From Bacteroidota bacterium (GTDB lineage: Bacteria > Bacteroidota > Bacteroidia > UKL13-3): 64,000 nucleotides of DNA. How positions within the stretch are numbered: position 1 is the stretch's first letter; the number at the start of each line of letters is the position of its first letter. The stretch is from assembly GCA_027484685.1 (NCBI GenBank), contig JAIXSO010000046.1, positions 1 through 64,000 on the forward strand, in the 5' to 3' direction. Below, in pieces: positions 27,070 through 36,200 of the stretch. The translations under genes were made by a program, and so were the position numbers. Under the pieces are notes generated by a model. It searched no databases. It was not told the origin of the DNA and saw only the letters and a list, made by a program, of their open reading frames with translations.

Positions 27070-27462
27070 TTATTGAGCAATCAATATAGATTCTAGTGTT
27101 TCTTGCTTTAAAGGTTTATGTAAAAATCCTTTCACCACATCATATTTACGGGCTTTTTCAAAATCGTTTTTGTCAATAGATGAAGTTAACATTTGAATAG
27201 GAATCTCAAGGTTTTGAATGCTTGCTTCTTCTAAAAACTCCCACCCATCCATCATGGGCATATTAATATCTAAAAATATAATATCAGGTTTTATTGCATT
27301 AGTTTTCAGGTCGTTTAGGGCGGCCTCTGCATTCGAATAATTATAAATTTCTATTGTGTTATCAATATTATGAATAATTTTTCCGTTTAACCAATGCTGC
27401 ATTTTATCATCATCAATCAGGCAGATTTTTTTATAATTCAATATGTTATTACTGTTTTCCAA
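27070..27462 (-). CDS. Single-domain response regulator (CheY-like)
   Basis: A 130-residue receiver domain without an output domain. Conserved residues are D17-D19 (LIDDDKM), the phospho-acceptor D65 in FLDINMP, Ser/Thr in MLTSS and the Lys of FLHKPL near position 115. The protein probably starts with TTG (27462, or 27441), since no ATG precedes the first strand. No kinase is adjacent, so the partner is unknown. Confidence 0.88.
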   Translation of the reverse strand: MENSNNILNYKKICLIDDDKMQHWLNGKIIHNIDNTIEIYNYSNAEAALNDLKTNAIKPDIIFLDINMPMMDGWEFLEEASIQNLEIPIQMLTSSIDKNDFEKARKYDVVKGFLHKPLKQETLESILIAQ

Positions 27463-27785
27463 TGCTAAAGGTTGTTAGTTTTTGTTTTGTGTTTGGCATA
27501 ACAAATTCATTCTAAAATTAAAAAAAACTTTTGGTTTTTTATTGATTTTATATTTCTAAATAAATCAAATTTTCCCAAAGTTGTAAGTCATTTCCCAAAA
27601 TGAAACTTATATATTCTGTTTATCTTCCACAAATCAGTGAGTTACTGATAATAATGGGTGTTTTTAAACAATTACCTAAATATATAGTGCTAATTTGAAG
27701 CCAATATTTTTACTAGGTGCGATACAATACTAAATAACAAAATTTACAAATCTGCTTAAATGAAAAATAGTTAAACATAAATACA
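27463..27785. other. AT-rich spacer without a gene
   Basis: The 323 bases upstream of the response regulator contain no supported ORF, RNA or repeat. They probably include its promoter, which was not identified. Confidence 0.5.
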
Positions 27786-27819
27786 AAAAGCCTCGCTTAA
27801 GTTAATAAGCAAGGCTTTT
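27786..27819 (-). terminator. Hairpin terminator of the PhaE-like gene
   Basis: AAAAGCCTCGCTTA and TAAGCAAGGCTTTT form a 14-bp near-perfect stem with a short loop, flanked by A/T runs. It lies about 30 bases past the stop of the PhaE-like gene. Confidence 0.85.
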
Positions 27820-27850
27820 CTATAAGAAAATTAATTAAAATATTTTACAA

Positions 27851-29158
27851 TTATTTGGTAGCTTTTTTAGCTGCTTTTGGAGCTTCTTCGGCAGTTTCAG
27901 CAGTTAATTTAGCATTTTCTTTTTCTAATGTGCTAATACGTTTTTTCAAATCTTGAATGGTTTTATATAATTCGTCCATTTCTGAGCGATTAATAATGGG
28001 CAATTTATCCATTGCTTTTTCCATTTGCTTTTCAATTTTACCTTTAAGGTTTAATTGTAATGAACTTACTTCGCTCATTAATTTTGAATACTCAGGAGTT
28101 TCAAATAATTGAACAAAGTGTTTATCGTTGGTATTTAACCAGTTTTTGTAAACATCAGCAAATTCTTTTACATCTTCACCATTTCTAATTTTAGCATACA
28201 TGTTTTCAGCTACTTCGTCCATAGCTTTCATACCCGTAGTGTACATCATGTATTGCATTTGGTTATTTTTGGTATTGTAAGCAGTCATCATTTCTACTAA
28301 TTCTTTCATAGTTTCCATGTTAGCCATGCTAGGGTTGCTACCAAAAAGTTTGGTTAATGGAGCCATTGAGGTTTGCATTTGAGCATACATTTGATTGTAA
28401 TTGTTCATCATGCTATCCATAATTGGGTTTGAGTTAAACATATTACTCATGTTGTTTTTCATGTTGTCGTAATTTGTTTTACCATTATCCATCATTTTGT
28501 ACATGTTCTCTTTCATTGATGTCATCATGGTATTATCCATTAAGTTTTTCATCATGTCAGGATTCATGTTAAACATTTTATCCATCATATCTTTGTAAGC
28601 AGTAGTATTAAACATGCTTTTAAACATTTCAGGAGTAAAAGTTTTATCGTTTAAGCTTTTCATCATAGGCATAAAAAACTGAAAAGTTTTCATATACATA
28701 TCTGAATTGTTAAACATGTCGGCAAAATAGTTTTTGGTTTCACCATTATTAAAATTTTTCATCATTTCGTTATAACTATCAGTCATAGCGCTTTTCCATG
28801 AGTTGAAGGCATTCATCATACCATCCATATTCATGTTTTTCATGTCAAAGCCATTATTCATGTTTGGAACCATATTCATGCTCATTTCCATCCATTGCTT
28901 TGCCATTTCATTTTGTTTGTTAAAATAATTGGTAAAAAATTCCATACCATTTTGCATGTTATTGTTTTCGCCATTTAATTGGTTAAACCAACTCATTTGA
29001 CTGTCGTACCATTTTTTAAAGTTTTCAGAATCCATGCTCATATTAGTGCCGTTAGTCATGGTTTGTTGCATAGTTTTAGCAGCATTTGTCATAGTTTCCA
29101 TAGCTTGTTTTTGCATATCAGCCATGGTTTCAAACATGTTTTTTGTGGTGTTTTCCAT
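27851..29158 (-). CDS. PhaE-like / phasin-like protein, very rich in Met and Asn
   Basis: The 435 residues are mostly helical with an extraordinary content of Met and Asn (for example MKNNMSNMFNSNPIMDSMMN). The C-terminal part has RSEMDELYKTIQDLKKRIST before a short Ala/Lys tail, which resembles the conserved end of class III polyhydroxyalkanoate synthase subunit PhaE. Residues about 49-62 (WYDSQMSWFNQLNG) also fit the family. PhaE binds PhaC and stimulates polymerisation on granules. Start: an upstream TTG extends the frame, but MENTTKNMFETM at 29158 is the natural start. A hydratase gene lies divergently next door, and no phaC is in the window. A granule-coating phasin is the alternative. 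Confidence 0.65.
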   Translation of the reverse strand: MENTTKNMFETMADMQKQAMETMTNAAKTMQQTMTNGTNMSMDSENFKKWYDSQMSWFNQLNGENNNMQNGMEFFTNYFNKQNEMAKQWMEMSMNMVPNMNNGFDMKNMNMDGMMNAFNSWKSAMTDSYNEMMKNFNNGETKNYFADMFNNSDMYMKTFQFFMPMMKSLNDKTFTPEMFKSMFNTTAYKDMMDKMFNMNPDMMKNLMDNTMMTSMKENMYKMMDNGKTNYDNMKNNMSNMFNSNPIMDSMMNNYNQMYAQMQTSMAPLTKLFGSNPSMANMETMKELVEMMTAYNTKNNQMQYMMYTTGMKAMDEVAENMYAKIRNGEDVKEFADVYKNWLNTNDKHFVQLFETPEYSKLMSEVSSLQLNLKGKIEKQMEKAMDKLPIINRSEMDELYKTIQDLKKRISTLEKENAKLTAETAEEAPKAAKKATK

Positions 29159-29500
29159 TATTGTAAGTTTTATACTTTTGTGGTTGATTTTTAACAAATT
29201 AGTGTTTCAAATCGGGCGCAAAAGTAGGCTTTTGTAAAAATAAGTCAATCAAAAGGTTTATTATCAAAATATTAAACATTTGTAATCGCTTTACAGTGGC
29301 TTCAATTCATGGTACTTGATTTTTGTCATAATCATTTAAAGGAGGTTAAATTGTTTAAATACTTAATCAACCATTTTGCTTTGTAATTGGTCAAAATATT
29401 AATTGATAGTGTTTAAATATTGTATCATAAAATTCAAAAAAATAAATATCCTTGTAGTAATTTATTAAATGTTTAACAATAAAAACTAATTATTAAAAAA
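29159..29500. other. Divergent promoter region, no gene
   Basis: These 342 AT-rich bases separate the PhaE-like gene from the hydratase gene. They hold the minus-strand promoter at 29219-29248. No ORF or repeat is supported. Confidence 0.55.
29219..29248 (-). promoter_or_regulatory. Promoter of the PhaE-like gene
   Basis: On the minus strand, TTGAC (29248-29244) and the -7 element TACTTTTG (29226-29219) are separated by the canonical distance of about 19 bases after TTG. The element is followed by the GCGCCC seen in other genes here. The leader would be about 55 bases. Confidence 0.7.
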
Positions 29501-29917
29501 ATGGCAGCACCCCAAGTAGGCGATGTGTTTACACACAACATTAAGTTCACGCAAGAACAAGTAAATTTATATGCACAAATAAGTGGCGATACCAATCCGT
29601 TGCATACCGACCCAGAGGCTGGTAAAGCAAGTATTTTTGGTAGAAATATTATTCATGGACATTTTAGTGCAAGTGTATTTACCAAAATTTTTGGTGCATT
29701 GTATTATGCCGAAGGACATATTTATATGAAACAAAACAATACTTTTTTAAAACCCATGTTTGTTGATACCGAATACCAAGCTGTAATTACTGTAAAAGAA
29801 ATTTTTCCTGAAAAAAACCGTGTGTTATACGAAACAAAAGTAGTAGATATAGCTACAGGAGCAGATACTTTGGTAGGAGAGGCTTTATTAATGAATAAGT
29901 TACAATATGTTTGGTAA
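29501..29917 (+). CDS. MaoC-like (R)-specific enoyl-CoA hydratase
   Basis: A 138-residue hot-dog-fold protein. The hydratase-2 catalytic segment is clear: SGDTNPLHTDPEAGKASIFG followed by IIHGHFSA, with Asp and His as the catalytic pair. PhaJ-type members convert trans-enoyl-CoA to (R)-3-hydroxyacyl-CoA, the precursor of polyhydroxyalkanoates. The divergent PhaE-like gene next door supports that role. Other MaoC-like dehydratases cannot be excluded. Confidence 0.82.
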   Translation: MAAPQVGDVFTHNIKFTQEQVNLYAQISGDTNPLHTDPEAGKASIFGRNIIHGHFSASVFTKIFGALYYAEGHIYMKQNNTFLKPMFVDTEYQAVITVKEIFPEKNRVLYETKVVDIATGADTLVGEALLMNKLQYVW

Positions 29918-29977
29918 TTAACCAATCAACAATTAAATAACCAAAACTAATTTTATAATAGTATTTACTATTAAATC

Positions 29978-32095
29978 ATGAAATTAAATTTAAAATCAAT
30001 TTGTGTATTAGCGGGTATTACAGCCAATTTATTTTTTGTAAACTATAACGTAAAAGCTCAGCCAGTGCAAACCTTAACCATTGAAAAACTTTGGCAACTA
30101 GGTCGTGTAAGCGAGCCTCAACTTTCGGCCGATGGAAAAACTGTGCTCTACAGCGTGAGGCATTACGATGTAAAAACCAATAAAAGTACAAATATTTATT
30201 ATTTACTAACTTTAGCCACAGGCCAAAAGAAACAAATAACAACACCAGAGGTAAATGCCTTTAGTGCGCGCTTTACGCCAGATGGTAAAAAAATTAGTTA
30301 TTTATGTACCAAAAGTGGTGATGCACAAATTTGGGAAATGAATATTGATGGAACTGAAATTACCCAATTAAGTTTTGTAAGAGGTGGTGTAAGTGGTTAT
30401 AAATACTCGCCAGCCATGAATAAAATAGCCTATACGGCCGATGTTAAATTGGATAATGAGGTAAAAGATTTATATCCTGATTTAGATAAATGCAATGCCA
30501 GAATTATAGATGGATTATTTTACCGCCATTGGGATAGTTGGCACGATTATGCTTACAGCCATCTTTTTGTAGCTGATTTAACTTATGGTGTAATGGGCGA
30601 TGGAAAAGATTTAATGCAAGATGAAAAATTTGATTGTCCACTTCAACCTCATGGCGATGATGATGAGTTTAACTGGAGTCCTGATGGAACTCGAATAGCC
30701 TATAACAGCCGTAAACAAACAGGAACAGCCGAGGCCATTTCTACCAATAGCGATATTTATTTATATAATTTTTCTACCAAACAAACCATTAATATTTCGG
30801 CAAGTAATAAAGGTTACGATAAAAATCCTCAGTTTACACCTGATGGAAAAAAAATATTTTGGCAAAGCATGGAAGGTGAAGGCAATGAAAGTGATTTGAA
30901 TAGATTAGTTTATTTAAACATTGATTTTATTATTTCGGCTAAAGATAAACCTGTTACCCTTAAACCTTTTTCTGTGTTAACTAGTAGAAATAATTTTGAT
31001 TACCCAATTGAAAATTTTTTAATTAGCAATGATGGAAAAGTAGTTTATTTCACTGCTCCTTATCAAGGCACCAAACAATTATTTGCATATAATTTTGATG
31101 TAAAAAAGGAAACTGAACGCATTAAAATAATAACTGTAGGCGATTGGGATTATGGTGCATTTAGCGTAAATGGAAGTTTAAAATCGGGTAGGGTAGTTAT
31201 TAATAAAATGAGTATTTCAATGCCTGCCGAGTTGTTCGAAATTGATTTGCAAACAGGTAAAGAAAAACAAATTACTTTTACCAATAAAGATGTTTTAAAC
31301 AATGTTGCAATGGGCGAGGTGCGCAAACGCATGGTAAAAACTACCGATAGTGCCGATATGTTGGCTTGGGTAATTTATCCTCCTAATTTTGACCCTAATA
31401 AAAAATACCCAACTTTATTGTATTGCCAAGGTGGTCCACAAAGTGCATTAACACAGTTTTTTAGTTATAGATGGAATTTTGAACTAATGGCCGCAAATGG
31501 TTATATAGTTATAGCACCAAACAGACGCGGAATGCCTGGCCATGGTAGCGATTGGAACAACCAAATTACAGGCGACTATGGCGGACAATGTATGCGCGAT
31601 TATTTAAGTGCAATTGACGATTTATGTAAAGAAAGTTATGTGGATAAAGACAAGCTAGGCGCAGTAGGAGCAAGCTTTGGCGGATTTTCGGTTTATTGGT
31701 TAGCTGGTAATCATAACAAGCGTTTTAAAACTTTTATAGCGCATTGTGGTATGTTTAATATGGAAAGTTGGTATGGCACTACCGAAGAAATGTTTTTTGC
31801 CAACCACGATAACAAAGGTCCGTATTGGAGCCAAACCTCACATCCTAATAACTTTGATGCATCGCCACATAAATTTGTGCAAAATTGGGATGCACCTATG
31901 TTAGTTATTCATAACGAAAAAGATTTTAGAGTGCCACTAGGCCAAGGAATGGAAGCTTTTACTGCAGCTCAAATTAAAGGAATTCCAAGTAGGTTTTTAT
32001 ACTTTCCTGACGAAAACCATTGGGTAACCAAACCTCAAAACAGTGTACTTTGGCAACGAGTTTTCTTTGATTGGTTAGCTAGAAGTTTGAAGTAA
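29978..32095 (+). CDS. S9-family prolyl-oligopeptidase-like peptidase
   Basis: An exported 705-residue serine peptidase. The signal peptide ends near VKAQP. Residues about 30-440 form a WD40/TolB-like propeller (repeated FTPDGKKI and WSPDGTRI strands). The C-terminal alpha/beta-hydrolase domain has the nucleophile Ser near residue 568 in GASFGGFSVYWLAG, Asp near 652 in HNEKDFRVP and His near 684 in DENHWV. This is the layout of the S9C acylaminoacyl-peptidase/dipeptidyl-peptidase group, which trims peptides in the periplasm. It is monocistronic, with a terminator at 32260-32298. Confidence 0.93.
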   Translation: MKLNLKSICVLAGITANLFFVNYNVKAQPVQTLTIEKLWQLGRVSEPQLSADGKTVLYSVRHYDVKTNKSTNIYYLLTLATGQKKQITTPEVNAFSARFTPDGKKISYLCTKSGDAQIWEMNIDGTEITQLSFVRGGVSGYKYSPAMNKIAYTADVKLDNEVKDLYPDLDKCNARIIDGLFYRHWDSWHDYAYSHLFVADLTYGVMGDGKDLMQDEKFDCPLQPHGDDDEFNWSPDGTRIAYNSRKQTGTAEAISTNSDIYLYNFSTKQTINISASNKGYDKNPQFTPDGKKIFWQSMEGEGNESDLNRLVYLNIDFIISAKDKPVTLKPFSVLTSRNNFDYPIENFLISNDGKVVYFTAPYQGTKQLFAYNFDVKKETERIKIITVGDWDYGAFSVNGSLKSGRVVINKMSISMPAELFEIDLQTGKEKQITFTNKDVLNNVAMGEVRKRMVKTTDSADMLAWVIYPPNFDPNKKYPTLLYCQGGPQSALTQFFSYRWNFELMAANGYIVIAPNRRGMPGHGSDWNNQITGDYGGQCMRDYLSAIDDLCKESYVDKDKLGAVGASFGGFSVYWLAGNHNKRFKTFIAHCGMFNMESWYGTTEEMFFANHDNKGPYWSQTSHPNNFDASPHKFVQNWDAPMLVIHNEKDFRVPLGQGMEAFTAAQIKGIPSRFLYFPDENHWVTKPQNSVLWQRVFFDWLARSLK

Positions 32096-32259
32096 TTTTT
32101 AGTTGGTTTATGGTTAATAGACCATAGACGATGGATGAAATGTAGAGATTAGTTGTCATGCAAAGCGTGATAAAAGTTCACAATCAAAACTTCGAACTTC
32201 GCACTTGGTAAAGCTGTAAGCATCTTCCTTGAATTAACTTATTATTCTCCAGTAGTGTT

Positions 32260-32298
32260 AACTTTGTCAAAGTTCTAAACTTTGACAAAGTTTTTTTT
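32260..32298 (+). terminator. Perfect 15-bp hairpin with T-run
   Basis: AACTTTGTCAAAGTT (32260-32274) and AACTTTGACAAAGTT (32278-32292) are perfect complements with a three-base loop. A T8 run continues the right arm. It is the probable terminator of the S9 peptidase, about 165 bases past its stop. Confidence 0.8.
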
Positions 32299-32312
32299 GA
32301 ATCAGCAACAAA

Positions 32313-32384
32313 CGTCATCACGATCTTAGAGCAGCAATTAAGCGAGTTTGGTATTTGGTAGGGAAGTTTAATTAAACGTCTTTA
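32313..32384. repeat. Dispersed composite repeat (CGTCAT ... TTAATTAAACGTC)
   Basis: CGTCATCACGATC...AAGCGAGTTTGGTATTTGGTAGG leads into GTTTAATTAAACGTCTTTAC. The AAGCGAGTTTGG part is also at 45074-45085, and the GGTATTTGGTAG plus palindrome part at 33074-33110. Confidence 0.65.
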
Positions 32385-32540
32385 CAAAGCCAAGTTGCAC
32401 TACAAAGCCAAGCTAGTAAACGTCTTCGCCTTGTTCTTTTTGTTTAAAGAAAATCCTTTATTTGAAGAAAGTGAAATCTGTAATTATTTAACAAAAAGAC
32501 AGATACAAAAAAAGCAATAATATTTTAAGATAAACAAGCC

Positions 32541-33008
32541 ATGATCAAATTTAAGTTGATTCTATTTTTATGTTTGTTGGTATTATTTATATCAAGTGTA
32601 GTGTTATACATACTCAGAATTGACGAGTATTTAGGCATAAATAAATCTACTTTTCATTGTAATAATATAAAACCATCATATAAGTTTTTTTTCAAATGTG
32701 AAAAGAAATTCAAAAAAGAAATTAAGACTAATTTTTTGAAGAATGAAGAATTGTATGAATTGACTAAAATATCGGATGGAGCTATTATTCCTGATGTTTA
32801 TGGCGGTAACGGAGTTTGTGTCGAATACAATGATTCTATCTATCCTGTATTTAAAAGTGGCTTTTTTAAAACTAAACCTTGGAGAAAATACCAAATCATC
32901 GTGGAAATTGTTCACCATTCAGATTCTTTATTAGTATTTAAAAACGAAAGAAGAGAAAGATTTGAAGAGGATAAAGTTTATTATGATTCAATAATAATTA
33001 ATCGGTAA
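32541..33008 (+). CDS. Membrane-anchored protein of unknown function
   Basis: A 155-residue protein with one N-terminal membrane anchor (about residues 5-28, LILFLCLLVLFISSVVLYIL), then a basic, strand-rich soluble part with three Cys. It belongs to no family I recognise. It lies alone among repeats between the S9 peptidase and the giant LamG gene. Confidence 0.6.
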   Translation: MIKFKLILFLCLLVLFISSVVLYILRIDEYLGINKSTFHCNNIKPSYKFFFKCEKKFKKEIKTNFLKNEELYELTKISDGAIIPDVYGGNGVCVEYNDSIYPVFKSGFFKTKPWRKYQIIVEIVHHSDSLLVFKNERRERFEEDKVYYDSIIINR

Positions 33009-33080
33009 ACTGATAGATTGATTCATGCATGTGTATGCGTAAAGTACTTATAGTTAATATTAAATGCGTAATTGGTATTT

Positions 33081-33110
33081 GGTAGAGACGTTTAATTAAA
33101 CGTCTTTACC
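33081..33110. repeat. Best copy of the palindromic repeat
   Basis: GGTAGAGACGTTTAATTAAA and CGTCTTTACC together form a 30-base near-perfect palindrome with core AGACGTTTAATTAAACGTCT. Other copies are at 2732 and 32365. A second small hairpin (AGGCTTCGCTATAGCCT) follows at about 33128-33144. Confidence 0.75.
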
Positions 33111-33185
33111 AGATATACTGGTGCCAGAGGCTTCGCTATAGCCTCACTAGCGGGACGCTAGCGAATGCCTGAAATAAGTTAAACA

Positions 33186-33226
33186 AAAAAGCCCCCCATA
33201 AATTTTACTTTATGGAGGCTGTTAAT
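33186..33226 (-). terminator. Hairpin terminator of the giant LamG gene
   Basis: AAAAGCCCCCCATAAA pairs with TTTATGGAGGCT across a short loop, giving a T-run on the minus strand. It lies 15 bases past the stop. Confidence 0.8.
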
Positions 33227-33240
33227 TTTAATTGATTTGC

Positions 33241-36200
33241 TTATTTAGCTATAACAAGCTTTTGGTTGGCAATTTTGCCTTCGGTAATTACTTGTACAGT
33301 ATAAATTCCGTCTTTCCAATTTTCAATATTAAGCTCAGTATTTGAGGTCAATATATTTTCAGAATAAATTATTCTACCCGTTATATCAAAAATATTGATT
33401 TGAGACTCTTTGCTTAAATTGTTAATAATCAAAATTTTATTTGCAGGATTTGGATACATGCTAAATGAATTGACATTGATATCATTTACACCAATTGTTG
33501 GCTCATTTATAGTAAAATTAATCGAATCTTTGCAACCATTATCATCAGTTGCCACCAATTTATAAGTTTCAGGGCATGCATTGTTAAAGGTGTAAGTTGA
33601 ATCGGTTATGTTTATGATACTCCCAACTGAATTGGTGCTCCAAGTTAATTTTAAAGCAATTGGCAATGTGCCATTGGCTATATTTACCCTTACTTGTTTA
33701 CAACGAATGGTGTCGGTTGGATTCAACACACTATGAGTCAACTGTAAATTACAATTAATAATGTTTACACTAATGCAAACAGAGGTATCAATACAACCAT
33801 TTTGTGTAATTATTACTTTGTAGTTACCTGAAACAGTTGGCGTATAGCTTTGCATATTAGCATTGGCTATTGGCAAATTGGTACTACAATTTATCCATAT
33901 ATAGTTGGCATTAGCAGCAGCAGTTAAAGTATTTCCGGTTTTGGTTACTGTTTTGTTTACTGTTGTTATGTTTAAGTTGTAAACAATAATACTATCACAA
34001 CCTGCTGTATTTGTTAAAGTATCTCGATAAGTACCACTTTGTGTAATTGTTACTCCTTTTATAACATAACTTTTGCAAGCAGAAATGTTTTGAGTAGAGC
34101 CATTTTTTTGAATGGTTAAATTAAGCACCAAAATACTATCGCAACCAGTGGCACTTGCACCAAATAAAGTATCGCGATAAATTCCTGTGTTGGTGTATGT
34201 TTTTCCATTTAAAATAAAGCTGTTACAAGTTGATTGAACAATATTATTAATTGCTGGTCCGCCACTGTTAATAGTTAGGTTTAAAGTTACAATACTGTCG
34301 CAACCAGCAGCATTTATTATGGTATCTTTATATTGTCCGCTTTGGGTGTAAGTATTGCCAAATATGGTTAAACTTCCACAACCAGTGCGTGAAATACTAG
34401 AAGTTGAAGCTTGTCCAACAATTACAGTTAACCTAACAGTACTATCGCAATTACCAGCTACTCCTGTAAATGTTTGTATATACATTCCAGGATTGGTTAT
34501 GTTTAATGAGCCAAAAGTTATTATGCCGCCTGCGCATAGTGATGCACTTTTATTGAAGGTATCATTTGGCAGCACGTTGATGGTTGGAGAAATAGAAGGA
34601 CAACTGCTGCCTGTATTCAAATATTCTGCATAATAATTACCACAGCGGAAAGGAGAATTATAATTTAAGTTTCCACTATTTGTATTATTCACAACCATCA
34701 CACCATTGCGGAAAAGTTTAACGGTATTAAATGTACTGGTAACTGAAACATTTCGTGTTACAGGATTGTAGGTTAATGCTGGTCCTGGTGAACTTGTACC
34801 TTGCACAGTTGGATAAAAATTGTATCGCATTTGTGTACAACCAACACTTTGCACAGCCGATATGGCTTCACCTGCCAATGCTGTAGTTGTTGCACTGGTT
34901 CCATTGGCATTCAATTGTGTAACAAGGGACGATGGTGGCGCTGCAGTTTTTGTTACACGGTATCTGGCTGCATTACTAGTGGCAAAATTAAAAGCAAAAT
35001 TACGACTTGCTCCGGCACATAAAACAGAAGTATCAGGAATATCGGTTAAGCTAGGTAAACGAAACAATGCGCTAACTTCGTCTCGCGCAATTGTCCTAGA
35101 GTATATAGCTATATCATCAAATACCCCTAAGGCTCCTCTATTTATTACGGAATTATCGTGAACATTACCAATGCGGCCAATATTATTTGTTGAAATTCCT
35201 GTGCCCGATAAACGAAGTGTATCATTAACATAAACTTCATAATTACTTCCTCCAGTGCGCACTAACACGATATGGTGAAATACTCCTTGGGTTAATACAT
35301 AAAATGCATTGTCTAGAAAATTATCAGTGGCTGCAATCGGTCTTAATCTAATTTCGGAGCCAACAACTTGTGCAATTAATATAGCTGGTGAATTTGTTCC
35401 TGAAAGTAATACCCGATTTTCCTCAACGCCTATAACCACATTTGGTTTGTACCAAAACGATACAGATGTGTTTGTAAATGCACTCAAACTTATATTTGTG
35501 TTAATAAAGGTAGTTTTGGTATTTATTAATAATGCTGATTGAGATGCAGAGGTTCTGCCAAGGGTGTAGGGCATACTTGTAACTGAGCTTCGTTGAAATT
35601 GTTGTACCGGATTAAAAGGTTCGCGGGCCAATGATTGTTCTTTGTCTTTGGCATTCATTGTCCAAAAGCGAACCAATCCATTATTAAGGTTAGTGCTATT
35701 TTTATTGATTCGTGTATGAAGTTGAATGTTTGCACAACCATTTGAAATACTTATTCCCACCAAAGTATCAGTAGTAGCTGGGGCAAAAGTTAGGCCTGTG
35801 GAATCTACCCCGGCAACTTGTGCATTTTTTAAATAAGTATACTTAGCCGTTGTTGAAGGAGCAAAATCCCATGCTAATCGGGTTTGGTTTCCATTGCATG
35901 TAATCACACTCACTGGTGTATTTACAATTGCAGGCATTTTAAATAACTCGTTTGCTTCGGCATCTGAAATAACCCTATTATAAATGGCTATCTCATCATA
36001 ACCTCCTCTTGCGCCTCTGTTGGTAAGTCCCGGACGACCGTTACCAATTCGCTCGGGTCTCCAAGTTGGTGCACCACTTCCTGATGCTACTAAATTGCCG
36101 TTAATAAAGAGTTTATAGTTTCCAACCCCATCATTGGCATAGGCAATATGTGTATAGGTACCATACACCAAACTTGTTGGTGCAGTGTATATGGCAGTTC

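Larger units (their letters stand above)
32096..32540. other. Repeat-rich intergenic region
   Basis: These 445 bases hold, in order: short degenerate repeats (about 32100-32134), GAACTTCGCACTTGG (also near 50487), GTAAGCATCTTCCTTGAAT (also at 25111), a perfect terminator hairpin and a CGTCAT-headed repeat leading into the TTAATTAAACGTC palindrome. No gene is supported. Confidence 0.65.

Noticed and set aside
29978-32095. S9 peptidase as a T9SS PorZ-like or DPP4-specific enzyme
   Set aside because: The sequence fits the broad S9C group; no feature seen justifies a narrower name, and no sorting domain is present.
34000-34500. Regular repeats in the LamG gene as a CRISPR-like array
   Set aside because: The repeats are imperfect, in frame and encode CDSIxxLNLTI domain repeats.
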